DNA of 64,000 bases from Candidatus Nitrospira nitrificans (GTDB lineage Bacteria; Nitrospirota; Nitrospiria; Nitrospirales; Nitrospiraceae). The notes below the pieces were generated by a model. That model saw nothing but the letters and a program-made list of their open reading frames with translations, had not been told where the DNA came from and searched no databases. The translations under genes and the position numbers were made by a program. Positions 18,020 through 26,200 of the stretch are shown in pieces. Position 1 is the stretch's first letter. Each line of letters begins with the position of its first letter. The stretch is from contig NZ_CZPZ01000013.1 of NCBI RefSeq assembly GCF_001458775.1, positions 26,246 through 90,245 of the forward strand. The letters are read 5' to 3'.

Positions 18020-19033
18020 TCATTGCTTTTTCCCCACGTACACGATGGTCGTCTCCTTTCCAACCCGCAAATCAATGCCATCGGCTTCACGAGTTGATCG
18101 ATCAACACCATTGCCTGTGAGTGCCGTTGTTTGCCTCAGTTGCCCTAGGGCATAACTCGACGCTTCATCAAAACGATGAGCCAGATCGTGCGCCATTGAA
18201 TGAAGTTTTCCGATTAGTGCTCGATGCCGTAATAGCAAATCAATCCGAAGCCTTATCTTCTGCCAGAATCCAAGCGTGGCGCCACTTCGCAAATAGGCGT
18301 CTATCGCATCAAGTTCCTTAAGCTGCAGTTGATATTTCCGGACTGATGATTCGATAAAGTCGGAAAGTTGCTTCAATAACACTCTCGCTGTCTTGTGGTT
18401 CTCAACGAGTTCCACGTCTGACGAAAAATCTGCCAGAGCAACAAACTCGGACGCAAACCCCATACTCTTAAAGCAATCGGACATCTGATATGGGGTAAAA
18501 CTTCTCACGTGTTGCCAAGGATGGAACAACGTCTCCGAAACCGGACAATAAACACTTACAGACTCAAGATTTTCGTTATTTGGAGTCGATGCAATCAAAT
18601 ACCCACCCGGCTTAACAAACTTCGCAACGCGCTCAAGCACCTTGTGGAAATCCTCATCCAGCACATGCTCGAGAACTTCCATCAAGAGAACGACATCAAA
18701 CTGCTCATTGGAATCGACGTCCTTGATCCCTAAGAAATTTTTGTGTTGCCCAATTTTGGCTACCAACGAAGCTTGGCGATCTGGCGATGGATCAAAGCCC
18801 GCTGCGTTCAGGCCCCGATCCAAAAGAAGCTGTAGGATATGACCACTGCCTGCTCCGAAATCGAGACACCTGCCCCCAGGAACAAGATAGGCACTGATAA
18901 GCTCCAGAAATTTTGGACCTGCCACTTTCCCGAAAGAAAGATTGTCGAGCTCTGTTTGCGCGACCCCATCCCAGAACTTATTGACTAACTGCGGTGTCCA
19001 GTGAATTCTTTTGACCAAATCGCGCTCCGTCAA
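18020..19033 (-). CDS. Class I SAM-dependent methyltransferase with C-terminal helical extension
   Basis: A 337-residue methyltransferase. Its SAM-binding loop is CLDFGAGSGHILQLLLDRG at about residues 57-75, followed by AAGFDPSPD, QFDVVLLMEVLEHVLDE and VKPGGYLIASTPNNE, the typical methyltransferase-11/23 pattern. Beyond about residue 230 the chain continues for roughly 100 residues rich in charged and leucine residues (QLSDFIESSVRKYQLQLKELDAIDAYL), predicted helical and possibly coiled. Such extensions occur in chain-terminating enzymes such as WbdD, but no kinase domain is seen here. It overlaps the TylF-like gene upstream by four bases. Base composition here is lower in GC than in the flanking core genes. 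Confidence 0.87.
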   Translation of the reverse strand: MTERDLVKRIHWTPQLVNKFWDGVAQTELDNLSFGKVAGPKFLELISAYLVPGGRCLDFGAGSGHILQLLLDRGLNAAGFDPSPDRQASLVAKIGQHKNFLGIKDVDSNEQFDVVLLMEVLEHVLDEDFHKVLERVAKFVKPGGYLIASTPNNENLESVSVYCPVSETLFHPWQHVRSFTPYQMSDCFKSMGFASEFVALADFSSDVELVENHKTARVLLKQLSDFIESSVRKYQLQLKELDAIDAYLRSGATLGFWQKIRLRIDLLLRHRALIGKLHSMAHDLAHRFDEASSYALGQLRQTTALTGNGVDRSTREADGIDLRVGKETTIVYVGKKQ

Positions 19034-19776
19034 AACTCGTTAAAACTCGATCTATACGCTCGCTTAATAAAGTAAGCCCCGAAATTGTAGGGGAGTGATT
19101 TAATCCGATATGGCAAATCGTTTCTCGATAGATAGTCATGCAAGGCGCGCGCGCATCCATCCCAGGCGTAATAATCATCGATAATTACAACGCCTCGTTC
19201 ACTTGTGATCGGACAAAGATGCGTGAGCGAAACATCGGTGGACGTGTACCAATCACCATCCAACCTAAGAACAGCGATACCTTGTTCGGAAAGCTCCGAT
19301 GCCACGTTTGGAACGGTACATTCAAACCAGCCTCGAACAAGCCTGTATTCGGCCGCCAGAAACTGATGCTGTTTCAACAGATTTTCGAGGTCTTGTTGCG
19401 CTGCTTTGCAGTTATCAAAAAACTTTTCTGCGTCAACACCAGATTGCCATTTTGCAGCAAGAGGGCCATCTCGATGATCTACTCCGGGTAAGCCTTCAAA
19501 ACTATCCAGCATGTAGACAGGTTTAAGCACTTTGCCGAATAATTCTCGTTGCACCAACAACATCGCGACTGAACATCCGCCTCTCCAGGTTCCGCATTCT
19601 AGAAATACACCGGGCAAACTGTTTTTGATTGCGTACACGACTGCTGCCATCGTAAAGACGATTCCCGTTTGATGAACCATGCTGTACGGCGCGACCGCAT
19701 CTACTATTTTGTCAATCCTCGGGTCGTTCATTTCTTCAACAATCCCAAGTTGCTGAAAGGTCACGGTGCTATCCAC
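19030..19776 (-). CDS. TylF/MycF-family O-methyltransferase
   Basis: A sugar O-methyltransferase of the macrocin-O-methyltransferase family, 248 residues. Recognisable features are the SAM loop region GVFLECGTWRGGCSVAMLL (about residues 56-74), MLDSFEGLPG, and the metal-binding block LRLDGDWYTSTDVSLTHL followed by GVVIIDDYYAWDGCARAL. These aspartates bind Mg2+ in TylF relatives, which methylate hydroxyls on deoxysugars. The gene overlaps the wzt stop by eight bases and the next methyltransferase gene by four, so translation is coupled to the exporter. That coupling makes it a good candidate for methylating the non-reducing end or repeats of the ABC-exported glycan. The exact position methylated is unknown. 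Confidence 0.9.
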   Translation of the reverse strand: MDSTVTFQQLGIVEEMNDPRIDKIVDAVAPYSMVHQTGIVFTMAAVVYAIKNSLPGVFLECGTWRGGCSVAMLLVQRELFGKVLKPVYMLDSFEGLPGVDHRDGPLAAKWQSGVDAEKFFDNCKAAQQDLENLLKQHQFLAAEYRLVRGWFECTVPNVASELSEQGIAVLRLDGDWYTSTDVSLTHLCPITSERGVVIIDDYYAWDGCARALHDYLSRNDLPYRIKSLPYNFGAYFIKRAYRSSFNEF

Positions 19777-21136
19777 CTAACGAACCCATCATACGCTGAT
19801 CGTTCTTCATCACGCCGAATCGCAGTTTCGGATTCAAGTTGACGATTGAGGTCGTAAAAAGAGTTGGAGTATTGATGACCACGAAATGAAGCGCATCAAT
19901 TCTACAGTCGCATTGAGCACCGTCTGCACCTGCATTGGCAGCTTGTAAAAAATAGTCGCCGGCAGCCAGCCATGCGTCAATTTCTATACTTACTTCAAAA
20001 ATCTGACCAGCTTCAATCCGGGGAATTTCGACAGCAGCGGTTTTGTTGGTTACGCCGAAGATGTCGACACCCTTTGTGTTTCTAATAATGAATCCTGAGG
20101 ACAAGTCAACAACTGGAAAGTGAGCCACAACAGTTTGAGTGATTCGGTACTGGTTGCCGGAAACGAGAACCTCTGTTTTTTTTCCTGCCTGATCAAATAT
20201 AGCTACGCTCAAAATTTCTACTTTGCGATCCCCAAAACGATAACCATCCTGCGCAGCATTCGTTTTAGATGTATGGTGAGCAGTACCTTGGCTCAGCAAT
20301 GTTGTCCCTGGCTCAGCTTCTACTTCTGAATCTTTGCGTTTTTCATGTATCGATCGTTTCGCAGGCTCGCTATATAGATTCTCTATATATGCTTTCGAAA
20401 CACTGACGGGCTTGCCAGCATCAACGATCTGACCGGCATCAAACAAGAACGCTTGATCACAGAAACTTGTCACAGCATTGATATCGTGAGAAACGAAAAG
20501 GATAGTCGTTCCCATCTCCCTCAACATTCGAAGTTTGCGAAAACATTTTTCCTGAAATTTCGCATCCCCGACAGAAAGAGCCTCATCCACGATAACTACG
20601 TCAGGCTCCATTACCGTTTGCACGGCAAACGCGAGCCGCATCATCATTCCGGAGCTGTAGGTTTTGACAGGCTGATCGATAAAGTCACCGATGTCTGCAA
20701 AGCTGGCAATGTCGTCAAATCGAGCCAGAGCATCTTCGCGTGATAAACCCAGAATTTGAGCATTCAGAACAACGTTTTCTCGCCCCGTAAATTCAGGATT
20801 GAAACCGCTCCCCAATTCGAGCAAAGCGGTAATTCGTCCTGTGGTTTGAACGGTGCCTGAGGTAGGCGCCACGGTTCCGGCGATGATCTGGAGCAGTGTA
20901 CTCTTCCCTGCTCCATTGCGGCCAAGAATACCAACGGCCTCACCCCGTTGAACTTCAAAACTGACATCTCGCAGGGCCCAGTGCTCACGGTAAAGAGAAC
21001 TCATGTTCCTTTTACCTAGCACACCTTGAAAACGATCAAGCAAAGCTTGCTTGAATCGATCTTGAGGGTTTCGAAAAATACGATAGCACTTGCTAATAGC
21101 GTCAAGCCGGATGGGGGGCGTTATCGGCGCACTCAT
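19769..21136 (-). CDS. wzt: Polysaccharide ABC transporter ATP-binding protein with C-terminal glycan-recognition domain
   Basis: The ATPase of a two-component O-antigen/teichoic-acid-type exporter, 455 residues. Walker A is GILGRNGAGKST (69-80), the ABC signature is YSSGMMMRLAFAV, and Walker B is DVVIVDEALSVGD, with SHDINAV as the switch histidine. After the NBD, a linker rich in Lys, Glu and Thr leads to a beta-rich C-terminal domain (about 300-455; VEILSVAIFDQAGKKTEVLVSG onward) like the carbohydrate-binding domain of Wzt in E. coli O8/O9a, which reads the capped chain end. It follows wzm by one base. The presence of this domain predicts that the polymer carries a terminal modification, and methyltransferase genes follow directly. 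Confidence 0.94.
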   Translation of the reverse strand: MSAPITPPIRLDAISKCYRIFRNPQDRFKQALLDRFQGVLGKRNMSSLYREHWALRDVSFEVQRGEAVGILGRNGAGKSTLLQIIAGTVAPTSGTVQTTGRITALLELGSGFNPEFTGRENVVLNAQILGLSREDALARFDDIASFADIGDFIDQPVKTYSSGMMMRLAFAVQTVMEPDVVIVDEALSVGDAKFQEKCFRKLRMLREMGTTILFVSHDINAVTSFCDQAFLFDAGQIVDAGKPVSVSKAYIENLYSEPAKRSIHEKRKDSEVEAEPGTTLLSQGTAHHTSKTNAAQDGYRFGDRKVEILSVAIFDQAGKKTEVLVSGNQYRITQTVVAHFPVVDLSSGFIIRNTKGVDIFGVTNKTAAVEIPRIEAGQIFEVSIEIDAWLAAGDYFLQAANAGADGAQCDCRIDALHFVVINTPTLFTTSIVNLNPKLRFGVMKNDQRMMGSLGG

Positions 21137-21137
21137 G

Positions 21138-21947
21138 TCAAATCACATCGGCAAATGCGGGGCGGGACATTTGAAATACCCAGAACCCGCCAATAGTCAC
21201 GATAATGGAAACAGAAAGATAGGCGAACCAGTGGAACCAGTCTGGTTGATTGCCTAAAATCAGCACGGCACGTAATTCCTCAATGGGATAGGTCAGCGGA
21301 TTGAGATAGATTAGCTTTTGAGCCAACGCTGGGGCGGAAGATGCCGGATAGAACACTGGACTCAAAAATAACAACATAGACATAATCACCCCGATAATTT
21401 GCCCAACGTCGCGAAAAAAAACACCAATGGACGCAAGCAACCACGCCAGGCCACCTGTGAGCACCAACAATGGGGCGAACACCAGCGGCACATATAAAGC
21501 AGTGAGTGGAATCGATTGATAAAGAATGAGCAAGAAAAGACAGAGCAATCCAACACCGATCAGGGCATTAAAGACAGCTGAGACAAGATAGCTAATAGTC
21601 AGCAGTTCTAACGGAAATACCACCTTCTTGACATAGCTTGGATTTGAAAAAATTGCAGAGGGAGATCGTGTCAGTGTTTCTGAAAATAGAGCGTACACGA
21701 TAAGGCCACAATAGAGCATCAGAACAAAATCTTTCACGCCGCCACCACTCCCCCAGCGTGCGTTAAATACCCCGCCAAAAACGAAGGCATACACAGCCAG
21801 CATCATGAGCGGATAGGCCACGGCCCATAGAAAACCCAGTAGGGTTCCACGATAACGAGACTGAATATCACGAACCACCAGCGACCAAAGCAACCTGCGG
21901 TTTGCATACACGCTCAAGATTCCGGAGTAAACGCCAAATCTATTCAA
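21138..21947 (-). CDS. wzm: Polysaccharide ABC transporter permease (ABC-2 type)
   Basis: The membrane component that moves lipid-linked polysaccharide across the inner membrane with Wzt. About 270 residues with six hydrophobic segments and the family-typical amphipathic start LVVRDIQSRYRGTLLGFLWAV. FVLMLYCGLIVYALFSETL and PLTYPIEELRAVLI also match Wzm/TagG proteins. The open frame extends to 22091, but those 48 extra residues overlap a decayed carbamoyltransferase in another frame and look non-coding. I therefore place the start at TTG 21947, which has AAGGA about 11 bases upstream; GTG at 21911 is an alternative. It begins the wzm-wzt-methyltransferase run and may have its own promoter within the decayed upstream region. 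Confidence 0.9.
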   Translation of the reverse strand: MNRFGVYSGILSVYANRRLLWSLVVRDIQSRYRGTLLGFLWAVAYPLMMLAVYAFVFGGVFNARWGSGGGVKDFVLMLYCGLIVYALFSETLTRSPSAIFSNPSYVKKVVFPLELLTISYLVSAVFNALIGVGLLCLFLLILYQSIPLTALYVPLVFAPLLVLTGGLAWLLASIGVFFRDVGQIIGVIMSMLLFLSPVFYPASSAPALAQKLIYLNPLTYPIEELRAVLILGNQPDWFHWFAYLSVSIIVTIGGFWVFQMSRPAFADVI

Positions 21948-21957
21948 GGGCGGCTCA

Positions 21958-22310
21958 TTCCTTAGGAAAGCATATATATGACAGGCGCAGGGCTGACGTC
22001 TGGAAGAAAACAGGAAGATACCCAACGCAACATGGGTCAGCAATACCGAAAGCGGAGCATCGTTCTGCTTGTGGCGTGCCGGTAAACTCAACGTCCGTCG
22101 TCATAAAGCAGCGGTATGCATCCTCCCCCATCATCACAATCGGGCTCGCCGCGCACGTTGAATGAGGTATTGATGATGATACCGCACCCGGTTTGCTGCT
22201 TGAGCTGGGAAATCACGCCATGGATGAACGGATTACGAACCCTACTGACTGATGGCCGCGTAACGTCTCCATTTCATGCAAAGGTCGGAGCCATCCATAG
22301 CATAAACCTC
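21958..22310 (-). pseudogene. Remnant of a NodU/CmcH-type carbamoyltransferase (3' end)
   Basis: Translation of the minus strand in two frames recovers the C-terminal part of an O-carbamoyltransferase. One frame reads RFMLWMAPTFA, then an in-frame TGA, then NGDVTRPSVSRVRNPF and, after HGVISQLKQQ, IINTSFNVRGEP. The next base shift gives IVMMGEDAYRCFMTTDVEF. The NTSFNVRGEP..EDAYRCF block is the hallmark of the family's C-terminal domain. With a nonsense codon, a frameshift near 22140 and no N-terminal part, it cannot encode a working enzyme. It lies between the radical SAM gene and wzm, so an earlier version of this locus probably carbamoylated its glycan. Outer limits are approximate. Confidence 0.82.
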
Positions 22311-22340
22311 GTGCGGAAAAATCAGAGATCTCTTAGCTCA

Positions 22341-24281
22341 TTACCTTGATTCGCTCAAAAAACGACGTATCCGGCTGGTCAATCTGGCTGCAGCCAGATA
22401 CATGTGTTGCCGATACGTGTGTATTGCAAGGCCTCTACCATGAAGCCTTTCTTCGACCGTCATGCTGTTGTATGCGAGAGTAACATCTTCTGCGGTCTTG
22501 ACGCGCAAACCGTTAGGCGTTGTTTCACCGTAATTGGCGAACATCGTATTTCTTGGTCGATCCACTGCAGCGAATTTTGGAATCGAGAGACAAACGGGTT
22601 TCACGGGCTTATCCTCGAACTTCGCCGTGATGAAGGATTCATCTATGGGTTCAAACCAACCTTCGGCCACTCTCCCGGTTAATTCCATCAGATTATGAAC
22701 CAATACCCAATAGAGGCTTTGCGGCGAATAGCCATATGGCACTTGGACGGCATAGGAGCCGGCGCCCGACGCAAGTTCACAATAAGCCGGGACTTCGTTC
22801 GTCTGAGCATGGTAGAGAACGATTCCAGGGCGAATCATCCGCGAAAGCGAATGGTTGGGGTCAGCAACAATGAATTCCAAAGCAGTGCACCGATGATAGC
22901 GTTGTTGAGCGCGGTCAAGAATCGATTGCAATTCAGCCAGCATTCCCGTCGCATCAACTCGCCGAACCGAGGGTCTCTTTTCCGTCACAGCCTGCTGCAT
23001 AATCCTGCGCGCGTGATCGAGCGCTTCTTGCCAACCTTGAGTCTGCAGCCGGCAATTCTCAAATACATTGAGCTGCTCGGTGACCGGATAAATCACTACG
23101 GGCGACAGGTTGAGCCCTATATCGTGCTCGATCGCAAACGTGAGATTTTCAGGCAGCTCACGGAAGTTCGACTTGCACACGATCATGCCGACAGAGAACA
23201 CCCGGTCAGGCGCGTCATAGGTCGCGACGGCGCGCAGCACGTTGCTTAACACCGTATCGTAGTCAGCTCCTTTCCTGATCTTTTCAAACATCTCTTTATT
23301 GAAACTGTCCACCGAAATGCTGGCGTTGATGCGAGGAAACTTCCGGAGCTTATTGAGCTCCTTAGAATTTAGCATGGTGCCATTGCTGGTAAAACCGAAG
23401 GCAAGGTTGGGATTGTCGTCAGTGCGGAATTCGTCCACAAACTGGCGGAAGCGCTTGATGAGATAGGGCTCGCCACCGTGCCAGATAAATTGATAGAGGT
23501 AGCGTACATGCGCCAGGATATCCGGCACAGTCTCGGCGCGATGTTGCACGCGAACCAGCCGCACCATGTTCTGACTGCAACCCGGGCAGTCGATGTTGCA
23601 GTCCGCCGTGGATATCAGGGAGATCATGGTCGGCTTGGCCGACATGACCTCCACCCCCTCCCGATACTCTTCCCACGCCTTGAGAATGTTTTGGCCTGAG
23701 AGAGAATCGACGACCAATCCTTGTAACTTGATACGCCCGCGGGGCACCTTCAATTCATAGCTGCGCCCATTGTCCGATGGGTCAGAATTATCGGATGTCG
23801 AAAAGTACAGCGAGTGCCCCCAAACCGAGTAGAGCCCCTTCCCCAAGTTTCGGATGTCATCGTGCAACGACTTAGGGAACGGCAGGGGAACGCCGTCCTC
23901 CAGCAATTCCGCCTCATGCAATGATTCCCCTGCAAGCTTGGCGAAACTCTCCGGTATTTCCACAAGATAGCAGTGGCCAGACTCATGCCGCCAAGGGATA
24001 GGGGAACTGAACGGTGGATAGTTTCCGTTCGCCCACCCATACGCCGTGCACTGGTTACAGGGATGGCCCTCAAGGTTGCCCGAGGCATTGGCTCGCCGTA
24101 ACGCTTGGTACTCCGAGCTGTTCCAGATTTCATCGATGCTAGCAAGATTCGTATTTCCCAGCGGCTTACCCACATTGCCATAACCACTCCAGAAACAACA
24201 CGGCACAACCTCGCCCGTCAGGTCCACAATCATCTGTTGCCAGGGATATGCGCAATACGTCGGGGTTGCCGCTTTAGTCAT
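22341..24281 (-). CDS. Radical SAM protein with N-terminal twitch/SPASM-like cluster motif
   Basis: A 646-residue putative radical SAM enzyme of unknown reaction. The core Cys motif is C228-x3-C232-x2-C235 (TADCNIDCPGCSQNM), followed by FIWHGGEPYL, a GGE-type motif, and GFTSNGTML and ISVDSFNKEMFEKIRKG, all typical of the partial TIM barrel. Ahead of it, residues 10-28 read C-x12-G-x4-C, the opening of SPASM/twitch domains, and CNQC follows at 75-78. These usually lie after the radical SAM core, so the order here is reversed. Residues 98-220 and about 490-646 match nothing I recognise. It overlaps the GT4 gene upstream by four bases, within the glycan locus, so a sugar or lipid carrier modification is possible, though a peptide substrate cannot be excluded. 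Confidence 0.85.
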   Translation of the reverse strand: MTKAATPTYCAYPWQQMIVDLTGEVVPCCFWSGYGNVGKPLGNTNLASIDEIWNSSEYQALRRANASGNLEGHPCNQCTAYGWANGNYPPFSSPIPWRHESGHCYLVEIPESFAKLAGESLHEAELLEDGVPLPFPKSLHDDIRNLGKGLYSVWGHSLYFSTSDNSDPSDNGRSYELKVPRGRIKLQGLVVDSLSGQNILKAWEEYREGVEVMSAKPTMISLISTADCNIDCPGCSQNMVRLVRVQHRAETVPDILAHVRYLYQFIWHGGEPYLIKRFRQFVDEFRTDDNPNLAFGFTSNGTMLNSKELNKLRKFPRINASISVDSFNKEMFEKIRKGADYDTVLSNVLRAVATYDAPDRVFSVGMIVCKSNFRELPENLTFAIEHDIGLNLSPVVIYPVTEQLNVFENCRLQTQGWQEALDHARRIMQQAVTEKRPSVRRVDATGMLAELQSILDRAQQRYHRCTALEFIVADPNHSLSRMIRPGIVLYHAQTNEVPAYCELASGAGSYAVQVPYGYSPQSLYWVLVHNLMELTGRVAEGWFEPIDESFITAKFEDKPVKPVCLSIPKFAAVDRPRNTMFANYGETTPNGLRVKTAEDVTLAYNSMTVEERLHGRGLAIHTYRQHMYLAAARLTSRIRRFLSESR

Positions 24282-26200
24282 GTTTGTACTTCTGTGTGCG
24301 GGTGAGACGCATGCGAGTGCCGATGGGGATAAGGACTTGGGGCACTCTCATTCTTAACCCCATAGAGACGTAACGTACAATCAATCATCTCGTTCAAACC
24401 AAATTGTTGATCGACAAAACGAGGCCCACGCTGACGTAGGTGTTGTAGAAATGAACTATCTGACAACACCTCCCTGGTTCTGGTTGCTATCTCGGAAGGA
24501 TCAGGCGTACGGCAACACCATCCCGTTATGCCCTCTTCAATAGCCTCGCGCGTTCCGCCCGCATCCGTGGCGACGACAGGCAACCCCATCCATTGAGCCT
24601 CCAGAACAACATTGGGAGTCCCCTCGAACTCCGAGGTTAAAACAAATACTGTCATTGACGATAAAGGGGTAGCGATGTCGGTACGTGCACCGGGCATATG
24701 CACCTTATTTTCAAGCTCGGTCTTCCGCACAAACTTTTCCATTTCCTTTCGCATAGGGCCTTCACCGATCAAAAGAAAATGCGCATCTGGTGTCAATTTC
24801 GCTATTTCTCTCGCAGCTTTCAGCCAGAGCATGGGACGTTTTTCTGACCAGAATCGAAAAATGGAGCCGACAACCGGAGCCGTTTGGGGAATACCAAGAG
24901 AGTGGCGATAGGCCGACACCACCGAATCATCCACCCGACTTAGCCCACTGAAGTCCACACCATTTTTTACAACTTGGAAGCGATCGTGTGGGATTTCAAG
25001 CCAACGGCAATAGTCCAACGCCCCTGCACAACTGTTGTTAAGGAAAGTGATGTGATCCAGTTCAGACAATGCCTGATAAGCACATCGCATATAGTCTTGG
25101 TAATAGCCGAAATTGACCGGTGTGAGGTTGCGGCTGGCGAGCACAATACGTGGAACACCGGTCATGATTGCGGCAATGCCGACTTTGATGCTGGTACTGT
25201 CTTGCCAGGCATGAACCACCGTAGGTCGGCGATTCTTGAATTCTTCAGCCAAATTCAGAATTTCTTCAGCCATGGTATTGGGTAACTTAGCGAAAAGCTC
25301 GCCAAGTGGGTCGGGGACCGATTGAAACCCACGTTCGGCGATTTTGATCGCGCTTGTTAAAGGGTACGCTGCTATCTTGGCAGATTCAAGATGCGGCAGA
25401 TAGAAGTCGAGCCCAGGGGAGCGATGCAAATATTCCCCGATCAGGCAGATGTCGTCAAAGCCTTTAGCTTGCAGCCCGCGTAGCGTATTAACGATCTGCC
25501 GTTCTGCCCCACCAGCCGCCAGACCCGAATTAACCAAGATGAAACGTCTTGGCTCTGCTCTGAAACTGCTCGTGGATGCCAGCAGGAGCGCCTGTTTCAG
25601 CAACTCGCGAAAGAAAACAATGTCCAAACGCGCAGCAGAAACCGTGCATTGCGCAACATCCCACACCGACATATTTTGGTCATGTGAATCTCGCCGAAAT
25701 ACCCGATGCCACAGCGCTCTAGCTCCCGGTATTGTTTTTGCCGCTTGGACGAGATGGTGCACCGGCGAGCCGGCCGGTAAATTGCTCATTCTCTCGATGA
25801 CCTTCTCGGCTAGATGCCATAAATGAAAACGGAACAGCGGTAGGTCCACAAAGTGGTGGAGTCTATTCTCACAGACGATTGAGCGCGCGCCGGTACCTGC
25901 AACTTGCTTCAGCATTTTGTTTGTCAGCTGCACGGGTGGACCAAGGAAGATAAAGGTCCCCAAAGTCTCTGGAAGCTGCCAAGACCTTCCGTCATCAGCG
26001 TAGCGCCCTAACCAAGACAAATGGGGTCGGGACGTTAGTGTCGGATCGGGGTCTCGGAGAATCATCGACGCACAACAAGGGAGATTCCGGAGAGCAAGCG
26101 CATCCTCGGCTGAAATGGAGAATGGAATCACAAATACTGATTTCTGATATTTCCTGGCCTGCCAGTATTCAGCGGCAGCCCGGAGTCGAGGGTTAGTCAT
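24278..26200 (-). CDS. Family 4 glycosyltransferase with long unassigned N-terminal region
   Basis: A large protein of 640 residues. The second part, from about residue 220, is a normal GT4 enzyme: RFILVNSGLAAGGAERQIVN (donor-side start), GVPRIVLASRNLTPVNFGYY, FLLIGEGPMRKEME and SEFEGTPNVVLEAQWMGLPVVATDAGG with the E-x7-E motif. The first 220 residues contain no motif I recognise; they include TFIFLGPPVQLTNKML and a stretch around VPLFRFHLWHLAEKVIERM. The ATG at 26200 overlaps the upstream methyltransferase stop (26193) by eight bases; a TTG at 26233 is possible but less likely. The gene overlaps the radical SAM gene downstream by four bases, so both are translated as a unit. The sugar is unknown. 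Confidence 0.86.
   Translation of the reverse strand: MTNPRLRAAAEYWQARKYQKSVFVIPFSISAEDALALRNLPCCASMILRDPDPTLTSRPHLSWLGRYADDGRSWQLPETLGTFIFLGPPVQLTNKMLKQVAGTGARSIVCENRLHHFVDLPLFRFHLWHLAEKVIERMSNLPAGSPVHHLVQAAKTIPGARALWHRVFRRDSHDQNMSVWDVAQCTVSAARLDIVFFRELLKQALLLASTSSFRAEPRRFILVNSGLAAGGAERQIVNTLRGLQAKGFDDICLIGEYLHRSPGLDFYLPHLESAKIAAYPLTSAIKIAERGFQSVPDPLGELFAKLPNTMAEEILNLAEEFKNRRPTVVHAWQDSTSIKVGIAAIMTGVPRIVLASRNLTPVNFGYYQDYMRCAYQALSELDHITFLNNSCAGALDYCRWLEIPHDRFQVVKNGVDFSGLSRVDDSVVSAYRHSLGIPQTAPVVGSIFRFWSEKRPMLWLKAAREIAKLTPDAHFLLIGEGPMRKEMEKFVRKTELENKVHMPGARTDIATPLSSMTVFVLTSEFEGTPNVVLEAQWMGLPVVATDAGGTREAIEEGITGWCCRTPDPSEIATRTREVLSDSSFLQHLRQRGPRFVDQQFGLNEMIDCTLRLYGVKNESAPSPYPHRHSHASHPHTEVQT

Noticed and set aside
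21948..22091. 48-residue N-terminal extension of the Wzm permease
   Set aside because: It overlaps the decayed carbamoyltransferase in another frame and does not resemble the start of any Wzm protein.
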